A DNA stretch of 64,000 bases from Colwellia hornerae. GTDB lineage: Bacteria > Pseudomonadota > Gammaproteobacteria > Enterobacterales > Alteromonadaceae. Positions 19,909 to 28,224 of the stretch are shown in pieces. The stretch spans positions 62,001 to 126,000 of the forward strand of contig NZ_VOLR01000004.1 of NCBI RefSeq assembly GCF_007954355.1, in the 5' to 3' direction. Positions within the stretch are counted from its first letter, which is position 1; every line of letters begins with the position of its first letter. A program made the translations under genes and the position numbers. Under the pieces are notes generated by a model. The model made no database searches, was not told where the DNA came from, and worked only from the letters and a program-made list of their open reading frames with translations.

Positions 19909-20078
19909 ATTTTCATTATTCCTATTCTAAGATAATAGTTGAGGTGATGATTTTTCAACATTTTACTGTTTATCTATAAATAACAATAGATAATATTTGA
20001 AATAAAACACTAAATAATGGCTATTTTTTATCGTCAAAGTTAACATCTCTTTATCGATAATTTTTAAGCACTTTTAAC

Positions 20079-20744
20079 ATGATGAAATTTTTAAGCGTAT
20101 TTTTTACATTTTCACTGATTTTAACTTTAAATAGCCTCAGCATTGTTGTGGTATCTGCAAAGCCACTTGATGAAGACAATTTACAGCAAACAACTGATTT
20201 AGTTAAGGCTAACAACAAATTCATTACACTATTAGGTACGCAAGTTGATGTCGGTCAAAAAGCCCCTAATTTTAAAGTGGTTAATGGCAGTTTTTTGCCG
20301 ATAACACTTGCTGAATTCTCAGGGAAAAATATTCTTATATCTGTGGTACCAAGTTTAGACACCGGCGTCTGTGCCTTGCAAACAAAACGATTTAACGAAG
20401 AAATGGCTAAATTACCCCAAGACATAGTTATGTTAACCATTAGCAATGATTTACCTTTTGCGCAAAAACGTTTTTGTGAAGCAGAAAGTATCGATAAAAT
20501 GAAGGTGTTATCTGATTCAGTATGGCGCAACTTTGGCAGTACTTACGGCTTGCTTATTAAAGATATGGGCTTATTAACACGAGCGATATTTATTATTGAT
20601 TCATCAGGAATAATCGCTTACAAAGAAATTGTCGCCGATATTTCCAAACATCCTAATTATGAGTTAGCGCTTTCAACCATCAAAGCATTAAGCCCAAGCG
20701 AAGTAATAGATTTGGAAACGACTCAAGAGAACAACAACAAATAA
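20079..20744 (+). CDS. Tpx-like thiol peroxidase with N-terminal signal sequence
   Basis: The body matches atypical 2-Cys peroxiredoxins of the Tpx family, which reduce hydroperoxides. The peroxidatic cysteine is residue 98 in PSLDTGVCAL and the resolving cysteine is residue 133 in FAQKRFCEAES, a spacing like E. coli Tpx. Unlike E. coli Tpx, the protein begins with a hydrophobic signal sequence (LSVFFTFSLILTLNSLSIVV) and a probable SAKP cleavage site, so it is predicted to be exported. It is 221 residues against about 168 for cytoplasmic Tpx. The start could be the first or second ATG. Confidence 0.87.
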   Translation: MMKFLSVFFTFSLILTLNSLSIVVVSAKPLDEDNLQQTTDLVKANNKFITLLGTQVDVGQKAPNFKVVNGSFLPITLAEFSGKNILISVVPSLDTGVCALQTKRFNEEMAKLPQDIVMLTISNDLPFAQKRFCEAESIDKMKVLSDSVWRNFGSTYGLLIKDMGLLTRAIFIIDSSGIIAYKEIVADISKHPNYELALSTIKALSPSEVIDLETTQENNNK

Positions 20745-20798
20745 ACTACTATCTTTCATGAACTTAATATAGATTAAATTTTATTTCTCAACATAACA

Positions 20799-20826
20799 CT
20801 TGAAAAACAACACATCGCTCCCATCT
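20799..20826 (+). promoter_or_regulatory. Sigma-32-like heat-shock promoter of hsp20
   Basis: CTTGAAA (20799-20805) matches the sigma-32 -35 element perfectly. After 13 nt, TCCCATCT (20819-20826) matches seven of eight bases of the -10 consensus CCCCATNT. The predicted start, near 20833, leaves a leader of about 205 nt before the hsp20 ATG. Confidence 0.75.
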
Positions 20827-20829
20827 TTA

Positions 20830-20867
20830 TTAATGTAGTCGCCACAAGCTAAACGGGGCTACATTAA
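20830..20867 (+). promoter_or_regulatory. 5' hairpin of the hsp20 leader
   Basis: TTAATGTAGTC (20830-20840) pairs with GGCTACATTAA (20857-20867), an 11-bp stem with one T-G pair, at the very start of the predicted mRNA. ROSE leaders commonly carry stable upstream hairpins before the thermosensor hairpin. Confidence 0.5.
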
Positions 20868-20981
20868 CCGCCTGTTCAATATTGAAAGGCACCTTAGATT
20901 CCTGAGAATAATAATTTCAGCCTGACTATCTCGCAACTTTATGTTGGTTATAGCAAGTACAGAAATATTCGAAAGGGATCC

Positions 20982-21033
20982 CATATTGCTAATACCCTTA
21001 TAGACCAATAATGGGTATAACTAATAGGATATG
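20982..21033 (+). promoter_or_regulatory. ROSE-type RNA thermometer over the hsp20 ribosome site
   Basis: CATATTGCTA (20982-20991) pairs with TAGGATATG (21025-21033), leaving the single G of UUGCU bulged opposite the Shine-Dalgarno AGGA (21026-21029). This is the hallmark of ROSE elements. A second hairpin, ATACCC (20992-20997) with GGGTAT (21013-21018), is nested inside. Melting at higher temperature would free the ribosome site 8 nt before the ATG. Confidence 0.75.
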
Positions 21034-21037
21034 AATT

Positions 21038-21529
21038 ATGCGTATACAAACAGATTTCAGCCCACTTTACCGTTCATTTATTGGCTTTGAACACTTAGCG
21101 GGTTTAATTGAAAAAGCTTCTCGTACAGATAAGCAATCATCTTACCCTCCTTACAATGTAGAATTACTGGCCGAAGACCAATACCGTATTACCATGGCTA
21201 TTGCTGGTTTTGCTGATGAAGATCTTGAAATAGAATCAAAAGAAAACACCTTAATCGTTACTGGTACCAAACCTGTCACTGATAATGGTTCATCAAGAAA
21301 CTTTGTACATCAAGGTATTGCTGAGCGTAACTTCGAGCGAAAATTTCAGCTCGGTGAACATGTTAAAGTCATTGGTGCTTTTATGGAGCATGGCTTGCTA
21401 CATATCGATTTAGAAAGAGAAATACCTGAAGCATTAAAACCAAGAAAAATAGCGATAAATGATAAAAGTTTACTGAAAATACGACCTTCATCTACTGTTA
21501 ACAAATCAATAGGAGGTAACGAAAGCTAA
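21038..21529 (+). CDS. Small heat-shock protein, Hsp20/IbpA family
   Basis: This 163-residue alpha-crystallin-type chaperone binds unfolding proteins and keeps them refoldable. The alpha-crystallin domain spans about residues 35-130 (YNVELLAEDQYRITMAIAGF, LIVTGTK, FERKFQLGEHVKV, GLLHIDLEREIPE). A C-terminal PRKIAIN segment provides the I-x-I-like assembly motif. Regulation can be read from the sequence: a sigma-32-like promoter and a ROSE-like leader lie upstream, and a strong terminator follows, so it forms a single-gene heat-shock unit. Confidence 0.94.
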   Translation: MRIQTDFSPLYRSFIGFEHLAGLIEKASRTDKQSSYPPYNVELLAEDQYRITMAIAGFADEDLEIESKENTLIVTGTKPVTDNGSSRNFVHQGIAERNFERKFQLGEHVKVIGAFMEHGLLHIDLEREIPEALKPRKIAINDKSLLKIRPSSTVNKSIGGNES

Positions 21530-21565
21530 CCTTTTTTATAGATTATGTTTCTCCCTTATACTTTT

Positions 21566-21592
21566 GCCCAGTCGATGACTGGGCTTTTTTTT
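21566..21592 (+). terminator. Terminator of hsp20
   Basis: GCCCAGTC (21566-21573) pairs with GACTGGGC (21577-21584) around GAT, followed by eight T residues. Confidence 0.95.
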
Positions 21593-21663
21593 ATCAATAA
21601 ATATTAGCGGTCTTAATTTTATATTAAGAAAAGTAGTCGCTTGCACTCAGTCATCGGCGGTAG

Positions 21664-22899
21664 TTATTCATAGCGTAGTGCGTCAATGGGATCTAGATTA
21701 GCGGCTTTAGCTGCAGGAATAATACCAAATAACAGCCCAACCCCCGCACTAAAACCAAACGACAACATCACTGCCCACATCGGAACTTCTGCCGAGGGTA
21801 AATCAATCAAATTACTCACTAAAGCGCCAATACCATAACCAATAGCTAAACCAATTAATCCTCCCAATAAACACAAGAATACCGCTTCAATTAGGAATTG
21901 TAAAAGTATGTCAACACGCGTTGCGCCAAGCGCTTTTTGAATACCTATTTCACGGGTGCGCTCAGTCACTGAAACCAACATAATATTCATAATACCTATA
22001 CCGCCGACCAATAATGAAATACCAACAACGCCACTGAGTACCATAGTGGTACTTGAGGTAATACTGTTGACCGTTTCAAGCATTTGCTCTGCGGTACTAA
22101 TTTTAAAATCATCGGCAGCTTCTTTAGATAAATTATGATTTCGACGCAGTAGGTTTTGTATATGCTGCTTAATACTGTCAAGTTGATTTGCGTTGTCCAC
22201 TTGCAACGAAATACTGATATCAGGTTCTTCAGCACCACCTAACAGCGCTCTTGTTGTTGTATAAGGCAGCAGTATAAAGTCATCTTGATCAAAGCCAAAA
22301 AGTTTACCGCGTTTTTCTAGCACGCCAATCACTTTAAACCACTCACCGCCAATCATAATATATTGACCAACAACAGCGCCTTTAATTTCAAGTTTGTCTA
22401 TAATCGAGTCGCCTAACACGGCCACTCGACGTCGAGACTTATCATCATTAATATTAAAAAAGCGCCCCGTTTCAGGAAAAACGCCATACAGTGACTGATA
22501 ACTAGAGCCTGTGCCGACAACCCGTGTTGCTGTTGATTCGCCTTTATATTGAACTACACCATTAGGACCGGTTGCGGCAACCGTTGGCGTGATATGGCTA
22601 ATGCCTGGAACTTTATACTGGATTTCTAAAAAATCACGGTAAGTTAATTTAGCAACTTTGCCTTGAAGACGTTCTTTTAACGGCGTAAAAGCATTAATAC
22701 TGACAACATTAGTGCCCATGTCGTCGAACTGCGAAGTAATACTGCTGCTTAAGCCTTGTACGACAGAGACAACAGCAATCACTGAGGCAACGCCAATAAT
22801 AATACCTAAGGTTGTTAGAAAACTTCGAAAACCGTGAGCACGAACCGAATGTGCCGCTGAACGAGTACTCTCAACAACTTTAAAGAAAACACTAGACAT
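21664..22899 (-). CDS. MacB-like ABC transporter permease
   Basis: This 411-residue inner-membrane protein has the MacB topology: one N-terminal helix (about 25-50, LTTLGIIIGVASVIAVVSVV), a large periplasmic domain (about 50-280) and three C-terminal helices. The cytoplasmic loop SVTERTREIGIQKALGA is the FtsX/MacB hallmark. Such permeases drive tripartite export of macrolides, peptides or lipids. It has no fused ATPase domain; the ATPase is the preceding gene, which overlaps it by 8 nt. A clear AAAGGAGAG ribosome site precedes the ATG. Confidence 0.92.
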   Translation of the reverse strand: MSSVFFKVVESTRSAAHSVRAHGFRSFLTTLGIIIGVASVIAVVSVVQGLSSSITSQFDDMGTNVVSINAFTPLKERLQGKVAKLTYRDFLEIQYKVPGISHITPTVAATGPNGVVQYKGESTATRVVGTGSSYQSLYGVFPETGRFFNINDDKSRRRVAVLGDSIIDKLEIKGAVVGQYIMIGGEWFKVIGVLEKRGKLFGFDQDDFILLPYTTTRALLGGAEEPDISISLQVDNANQLDSIKQHIQNLLRRNHNLSKEAADDFKISTAEQMLETVNSITSSTTMVLSGVVGISLLVGGIGIMNIMLVSVTERTREIGIQKALGATRVDILLQFLIEAVFLCLLGGLIGLAIGYGIGALVSNLIDLPSAEVPMWAVMLSFGFSAGVGLLFGIIPAAKAANLDPIDALRYE

Positions 22900-23665
22900 T
22901 AGCGCTCTCCTTTATCAGTTGCTGCTCTTTATAGTGCTGTTCAATTTGAGGATTTAATGAATCAGCAACTAAGCAGCCATCAGTTAAGCGAATAACTCGC
23001 TGACAACGATCGGCTATTTCCTGTTCATGGGTAACAATAATTAGGGTTTGACCATCTTGGTGAAGCTCATCAAACAGTGCCATAATTTCCATTGTGGTCG
23101 CTGAATCTAAGTTCCCGGTAGGTTCATCTGCTAACAATATGGCAGGTTCGGTGACTAATGCCCGAGCGATAGCGACACGCTGACGTTGACCACCTGACAA
23201 CTGATTCGGTAAATGGTCAATTCGGTCCTTTAAACCGACCCGAGTTAAGGCTAGCTCGGCTTTTATTCGGCGTTCTTTGATTGGCATGCCTCGATAAATC
23301 AATGGTTGCATGACATTTTGTAAAGCACTTGATCGGGGTAATAAATTAAAACTTTGAAAAATAAAACCAATTTCTAAGTTTCTAATACCCGCCAGGGTTG
23401 TTTCATCAAGCTTTGCTACATCCCTCTCTTTAAGTTTATATTCACCACTTGTTGGATAATCTAAACAGCCAAGAATATTCATCAAGGTCGATTTACCTGA
23501 CCCCGACTGTCCGGTAATAGCAACAAAGTCATTATATTGAATATCCAGATTAAAATTATTGAGTGCATAAAACGCTTGATTACCCATTTTATAGAGTCGA
23601 GCGATATTTTTTAATGAAATAATTGGCGCTATCACTTTTTTTTCTTGAAAAATGTCAGACATCAT
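22892..23665 (-). CDS. MacB/LolD-type ABC transporter ATPase
   Basis: This 257-residue ATPase has Walker A GQSGSGKST, signature motif LSGGQRQRVAIARAL, Walker B AILLADEPTGNLD and switch histidine IVTHEQE. The sequence belongs to the MacB/LolD/FtsE group that powers FtsX-like permeases. The stop codon of the adaptor gene directly abuts its start (TAAATGATG), and its end overlaps the permease, indicating tight translational coupling. A second ATG one codon in is an equally good start. Confidence 0.94.
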   Translation of the reverse strand: MMSDIFQEKKVIAPIISLKNIARLYKMGNQAFYALNNFNLDIQYNDFVAITGQSGSGKSTLMNILGCLDYPTSGEYKLKERDVAKLDETTLAGIRNLEIGFIFQSFNLLPRSSALQNVMQPLIYRGMPIKERRIKAELALTRVGLKDRIDHLPNQLSGGQRQRVAIARALVTEPAILLADEPTGNLDSATTMEIMALFDELHQDGQTLIIVTHEQEIADRCQRVIRLTDGCLVADSLNPQIEQHYKEQQLIKESANV

Positions 23666-24871
23666 TTATGGCTCTTTATCGATCACTTTCACCGACTGAG
23701 CATCTTTTAATTTACCAAGTGCTCTTGCGGGTCCAATGATCACTTTGTCGCCTACTTTTAGGCCGGAAGTAATTTCTTGCAAGCGATCGTTTGAGATACC
23801 TAGCTCAACATTCTGCTTTACCGCCTTACCATCAACGAGCACAAAAACGTGGTCAACATTATCTGCAAGCAAATCGTCATCATCTTCATCGTCTTCTTGC
23901 ACGTTATTTTCTTGTGTTGCAAAAATGACTGACTCACTGGGTACAGCTATCGTTTTACTTTTACTCTGGGTATATATTTCGGCGCGACAACTCATACCAG
24001 GACGAACAGCAATAGTATTTGAGTCAGACAATAATATTTTAACTTTAAAGCTTAATCCTTGTCGCCCTTGTGCACGCTTTGCTGTGGTTGCAATGCTTTG
24101 TACTTGTCCTTTAAGTGCCTTATCAGGAAAAGCGACCGCAAAGATATCAGCCTGCTGTCCTACAAGAATATTTGCAATGTCAGCTTCGTCGACTTCTACT
24201 TCAATAAGGATAGAAGATGGATCCGCTAAAGTGATCAAATTCGATCCTGATATATTTGTGCTACCACTAATGGCTGTTTCGCCTTGCTTGATGTCAACTG
24301 ATGTCGCAATACCCTTTATCGGGGAACGAAAAACGGTTTTATCTAAACGCTCTTGTGCCTTATCAAGTGTTGCTTGTGCTTGCAGTAAAGATTCTTGACG
24401 AGAACGTAAATCAATTTTTGCTAACGCGTATTGATTGTCTATAAGTTCATAAGCGTCACGGTCAAGAATTTTTCGCTGATATAAGTCACGTTTGCGTTGC
24501 CATTGAGATTTTAAGTTTTCAATTTTCTTGCTTTGATGTTCAATGGCAATTTTTTGAATACGGACAAAAGCCGCTTGTTGCTCGACATCGGCACGGAAAG
24601 TGCGAGGTTCAAGACGCATTAATACTTGTCCTTTAGTCACCTCATCACCTTCTTCTATTAACATTTCACTGACTTGGCCGATAACTTCAGAGCGTAACTG
24701 AACCTGCTCTTTATAAACTAACGTGCCTGAGGCCAAAATTGAACGTTTAATGTTTTCAGCAACCACTTGCTCAACCTTAACTTCAAGCGTCTGGGATTTA
24801 CCGGTTTTTTTAAAGTAAGCTAAACTGACTAGCCCAATAATGACCGCAATAATAATCAGTGTTTTTTTCAT
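23666..24871 (-). CDS. MacA-like periplasmic adaptor (HlyD/RND type)
   Basis: This 401-residue membrane-fusion protein is anchored by an N-terminal helix (LIIIAVIIGLVSLAYF). The lipoyl half-motifs (VRSEVIGQVSEMLIEEGDEV and FRSPIKGIATSVDIKQGE-like) flank an alpha-helical hairpin rich in Q, R and K (about residues 85-165). A beta-barrel and a membrane-proximal domain follow. An unusual acidic insert (QEDDEDDDDLLAD, near residue 335) sits in the C-terminal part. It would link the MacB-like permease to an outer-membrane channel, which is not encoded here. Confidence 0.9.
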   Translation of the reverse strand: MKKTLIIIAVIIGLVSLAYFKKTGKSQTLEVKVEQVVAENIKRSILASGTLVYKEQVQLRSEVIGQVSEMLIEEGDEVTKGQVLMRLEPRTFRADVEQQAAFVRIQKIAIEHQSKKIENLKSQWQRKRDLYQRKILDRDAYELIDNQYALAKIDLRSRQESLLQAQATLDKAQERLDKTVFRSPIKGIATSVDIKQGETAISGSTNISGSNLITLADPSSILIEVEVDEADIANILVGQQADIFAVAFPDKALKGQVQSIATTAKRAQGRQGLSFKVKILLSDSNTIAVRPGMSCRAEIYTQSKSKTIAVPSESVIFATQENNVQEDDEDDDDLLADNVDHVFVLVDGKAVKQNVELGISNDRLQEITSGLKVGDKVIIGPARALGKLKDAQSVKVIDKEP

Positions 24872-24886
24872 AAACGTGTGCTCTTT

Positions 24887-25606
24887 TTAAGCGATAAACA
24901 GAATGTATAAAGCCCAAGAAATAAAGATAAGTATTTGTGGAGCAGCAGCAATAAAAAATGCTTTTTGATTGTTAATATTCAACCAAGAGCGCAGACCGAT
25001 AGTAGTCACTGCAATCAGCCAAAATGAAAATAAGTTAATCGCTTCAAGCAGGCCAAACCAAGCATTGTTTGCCTCCACAGAAAATAATAAGCTATTAAAA
25101 CTTGTCGGCTGCAAATCTTGCATTGACACCCTACCATCGCCAGCAAACACTATAACAAGTGCACTTAGTACCACAGAAATAATAGCAGGAAAACTTGCCC
25201 ACCAAGTAAACGCAAACCATTGAGTAAATTTATACTCACTTGCCGCGCTGACTTTTGTCACTATGTGGTAATACACTGCTGTCAGCATGTTAATAACCAC
25301 AAAACCTAAAGAGCCACCAATAGCGGTTGTCCAAATCATGGTATCTTTTTGATAAAAACTTGCTACGGCTTTAAGCTCATCATCGGTCATCGGCTTTGAC
25401 GCCGCAATCTGATTAATCATTTGCTCTTTTAACCAAGTAAAATCAACAACACTAAAGTAATAGATAAATAACACAAAAGTAGAACTAGTCAGCAGGATGA
25501 AAGGTAACCATGACCAGCCTTTTTTTTCTTTAACTGTGTCAAAAGCAACAAGGGGTGAAAGTATAGTATCCAAGCAAGCTTGAATAGGGTTTGCAGACAT
25601 TTTCAT
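24887..25606 (-). CDS. Yip1-family integral membrane protein
   Basis: This 239-residue protein has about five membrane helices (near 31-50, 90-115, 133-155, 180-205 and 215-237). Its arrangement and the N-terminal segment PIQACLDTILSPLVAFDTVK resemble Yip1-domain membrane proteins. The function of bacterial Yip1 proteins is unknown. It is the first gene of the efflux operon, 15 nt upstream of the MacA-like adaptor, so it may assist or regulate that transporter. The family call is moderate; the topology is clear. Confidence 0.7.
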   Translation of the reverse strand: MKMSANPIQACLDTILSPLVAFDTVKEKKGWSWLPFILLTSSTFVLFIYYFSVVDFTWLKEQMINQIAASKPMTDDELKAVASFYQKDTMIWTTAIGGSLGFVVINMLTAVYYHIVTKVSAASEYKFTQWFAFTWWASFPAIISVVLSALVIVFAGDGRVSMQDLQPTSFNSLLFSVEANNAWFGLLEAINLFSFWLIAVTTIGLRSWLNINNQKAFFIAAAPQILIFISWALYILFIA

Positions 25607-25905
25607 AATATTCTCTTTTGTTAGTTTATTTATATACAGTAATCACTTGTTTGGTTGTATAGCCAACACTGTACACCTTATTAAATATAGAGCTAACCTA
25701 ACATTACGAGGTATTACGTCAATACTTTTTGTAAATTATTTGTAACAAATTAATCATAAGCCTGATAAAAAGTAGTTGTAATCGTGGCGACTCATGCCTT
25801 TTTGATTTTTTATCAACAATAAAATATAAATATCACAAAGATTTATAGTGGCTAAAAAGGTATTATTGTGACATCAGTTTTATTAAATTTACGGTGTAGA
25901 ATAAA
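25607..25905. other. Divergent intergenic region, Yip1/efflux operon and MTHFR-like gene
   Basis: This AT-rich 299-nt region presumably holds two divergent promoters. I see a TTTGTAAATTATTTGTAACAAA stretch (25733-25750 area) that is weakly repetitive, but no riboswitch or clear operator. Confidence 0.4.
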
Positions 25906-26886
25906 GTGAACAAAGGATCTGAATTAAGAGCTCGTTATAACGATAATACGCGTGGCGTCTATTTTATTGGCACAACCCCTCCTAAAAGCGATACACCAGT
26001 AGATCAAGTTGAAATGATCGCTAATAAGCTGCTTGAACGCGTAAGTGATATCGATTTCGATGGTTTGATTGTTTATGATATACAAGACGAAAATTCCCGT
26101 ACCAATGTACCTCGCCCTTTTCCTTTTAAATCAACATTAGATCCCCGTTATTATTCATCTTTACTGCAGGATCAGTCTCAACGACCCGTGATCACCTATA
26201 AAAGTGTTATTCAGTCAAATAACGATGATTTCGAACTGTGGGCAAATGAAGCTTGGCACACGTATGGTATCCGTGATGTTGTTCTAGTGGGTAGTCCTTC
26301 GCAAAAAAACACGATTTCATTACCACTTGCCAGTGCTTATCAAACCTTAGTTGATAATAACAATGATTTCTTTATTGGTGGTATTACCATTGCAGAACGT
26401 CATGCCAATAAAGGTAATGAACATACCCGGTTAATAGAGAAACATCAGCAGGGCTGTAATTTCTTTATTTCTCAAGCTATCTATAATCCACAAGCCACTA
26501 TAGATATGTTGACACGCTATGCGATTGAATGTCAGCAACAAGGATTAAAACCTCAACGGATAATTTTAACATTTTCGCCCTGTGGCAGTAGAAAGACACT
26601 TGAATTTATTGAATGGTTAGGTGTTAGTGTTCCTGAAGCCACTAGTTTACGTATTCTTAACGCGGAAAAACCGCTTTATGAATCTATTCGTATCTGTCTA
26701 AATACTTTACAGCAAATACTCGATGCGGTATTACCTTATGATTTACCATTAGGTTTAAATATTGAGAGCTTAACCAACCGTAAAGAAGAAATTGATGGCT
26801 CAATTTTATTATATAAATTACTGCGTTCCACCATGGAAAACTACTTATCCAAACAAGAACTCGACCGATTAATTCATCACAAGTAA
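25906..26886 (+). CDS. Methylenetetrahydrofolate-reductase-like TIM-barrel protein
   Basis: The 326-residue protein starts at a GTG with only a weak ribosome site. Parts resemble the MTHFR (MetF) fold: LIEKHQQGCNFFISQAIYNP corresponds to the segment where MetF has a 'GADF..TQ' motif, and FIEWLGVSVPE to the 'WLG..VP' motif. The N-terminal region (GVYFIGTTPPKSD) is where MetF has a catalytic glutamate, and the match there is poor. It may be a folate- or flavin-binding enzyme with another substrate. It precedes a solute-binding-like gene by 65 nt. Confidence 0.6.
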   Translation: MNKGSELRARYNDNTRGVYFIGTTPPKSDTPVDQVEMIANKLLERVSDIDFDGLIVYDIQDENSRTNVPRPFPFKSTLDPRYYSSLLQDQSQRPVITYKSVIQSNNDDFELWANEAWHTYGIRDVVLVGSPSQKNTISLPLASAYQTLVDNNNDFFIGGITIAERHANKGNEHTRLIEKHQQGCNFFISQAIYNPQATIDMLTRYAIECQQQGLKPQRIILTFSPCGSRKTLEFIEWLGVSVPEATSLRILNAEKPLYESIRICLNTLQQILDAVLPYDLPLGLNIESLTNRKEEIDGSILLYKLLRSTMENYLSKQELDRLIHHK

Positions 26887-26951
26887 TAAGTTAAGCACAA
26901 TGCACTGTTTTTGTTATAATCGAGATATATAGTAACAAAGAGTTTGATACC

Positions 26952-27656
26952 ATGAAGTGGATTTTTATTCTATTGTGTATGAGCTTAGGTGCTCAAGCTG
27001 AAACGATTAGGGTGGCGCTCTCTTTCGAGGGAAACCCTCCTTATTCATTTGGTGAGCAAGAGCACCGCGGCATTTATGTCGAAGTATTTCAAGAAATATT
27101 TAAACTAACACCTTATCAATTAGAATTTGTTTACCTCTCATCCGCGCGAGTTCGCTCTAGCTTTACTGAGGGTAAAGTCGATATCGAATGTTGCCCTATT
27201 AGCAAGTGGCGATCAGCCGAAACTGCCATTTCGCTCTATAGCCAACCGTTATTTAAAACTGAAGATGTCTATGTATTTCCACAAGGAAAATTGAGAACTA
27301 TTGGCCCATTAGCAAACGAAACAATTGCAACGATAAAGGGCTTTGGCTATGCTTTTGATACAGTTTTTACCCGCTACGATGTAGAAAGTGAATTAAAATT
27401 ATTAAAACTTATTGAGGGTAATCGGTTACCGGTCGGCATTGCTGATCGAACCATAGTTAACTACCTCAGTAAAAGCCATCAGTTAAATATAGCCATAGGG
27501 CAAATTCATGAACATTCTCTGCGGCCATTACGTATACAAAAATCTAAAGCCCATATTGTACCTGTTATTAACCAAGCGATTAATAGCCTGATAAATAATG
27601 GAAAAATAAGTACAATAGTCAGTAAATATACCCGCAGTTTAAAGGAAAAAAATTAA
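26952..27656 (+). CDS. Periplasmic solute-binding-like protein (family 3 type)
   Basis: This 234-residue protein has a short signal peptide (MKWIFILLCMSLGAQA). The body has the type 3 extracellular solute-binding pattern (IRVALSFEGNPPYSF, then GIYVEVFQEIF). No ABC permease lies near, so it may act as a stand-alone sensor or binding protein, as many such genes do in Alteromonadales. Two adjacent cysteines (IECCPI) are unusual. The ligand is unknown. Confidence 0.75.
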   Translation: MKWIFILLCMSLGAQAETIRVALSFEGNPPYSFGEQEHRGIYVEVFQEIFKLTPYQLEFVYLSSARVRSSFTEGKVDIECCPISKWRSAETAISLYSQPLFKTEDVYVFPQGKLRTIGPLANETIATIKGFGYAFDTVFTRYDVESELKLLKLIEGNRLPVGIADRTIVNYLSKSHQLNIAIGQIHEHSLRPLRIQKSKAHIVPVINQAINSLINNGKISTIVSKYTRSLKEKN

Positions 27657-27672
27657 GCCATTGAAACTAATA

Positions 27673-27867
27673 ATGAAAACAGCGTTTGATGATTTAAGAA
27701 AGAATCCGCTGCATCAATATCAAAGCGACGCTAATGGCGAAAAGCAAGTAGTGAAGGTTTATGTTGGCGAGTTGCTTATCGCCAAAATGATCAAACTAAA
27801 AAAGTCTGTCCGATATTTTGGCGTGGAAGGTTACCAGAACTACTTGTTAGAAACGAAAATTGATTAA
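27673..27867 (+). CDS. Small uncharacterised basic protein
   Basis: This 64-residue soluble protein starts at the ATG at 27673 (MKTAFDDLRKNPLHQYQ); an upstream TTG at 27661 would add four residues. It has no signal sequence and many lysines. I do not recognise it. Its stop codon overlaps the stop codon of the converging hopJ gene (shared bases 27865-27866). Coding status rests on the open frame and plausible composition only. Confidence 0.5.
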   Translation: MKTAFDDLRKNPLHQYQSDANGEKQVVKVYVGELLIAKMIKLKKSVRYFGVEGYQNYLLETKID

Positions 27868-28202
27868 GAAAGTGCTGAACCCGCAAAGTTAATTCCTTGC
27901 CATCCCTGCTTTATAAAATTTCGAATATTTGCGTGGTCGGTTCCCTTAGGGTTTAACAATACATCTTTTTGGTAATATTGACCAAAACACGCTAATGTTG
28001 CTTGTTCAGATAAACCATGTAACTTTGCAAAAGCAAAAATTTTGCATGACCCTTCATTAGTACCTGACTCATTAATTAAGTCACCGTTGTTAAATGTACA
28101 AGGTTGATAAAGATAGTTAGCCGAAATGACTGCCATAACATCATTAAATTCAATTTGTTGTGGATTAGCTGACAACTGTCTAAGTAAATCATTTAATTGC
28201 AT
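27864..28202 (-). CDS. HopJ-family protein
   Basis: This 112-residue protein (ATG at 28202) carries the family pattern: IEFNDVMAVI, FNNGDLINESGTNEGSCKIF, FAKLHGLSEQATLACFGQYY, and a GTDHANIRNFI tail. The family is named after a Pseudomonas type III effector candidate, yet it is widespread in free-living gammaproteobacteria and its role is unknown. The frame is open upstream to 28286 but the extension is a shadow of the sigma gene. It follows that gene by 22 nt, so it is likely the last cistron of the operon. Confidence 0.85.
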   Translation of the reverse strand: MQLNDLLRQLSANPQQIEFNDVMAVISANYLYQPCTFNNGDLINESGTNEGSCKIFAFAKLHGLSEQATLACFGQYYQKDVLLNPKGTDHANIRNFIKQGWQGINFAGSALS

Positions 28203-28224
28203 AGTATTACTCTTATGGTTTTTT

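Noticed and set aside
23736-24398. Plus-strand ORF of 220 codons inside the MacA-like gene
   Set aside because: It is a serine/cysteine-rich shadow of the adaptor gene on the other strand, which has clear domain motifs.
27864-28202. HopJ as a virulence effector of a type III secretion system
   Set aside because: No type III secretion genes occur in the window, and the family is widespread in free-living bacteria. The name is historical.
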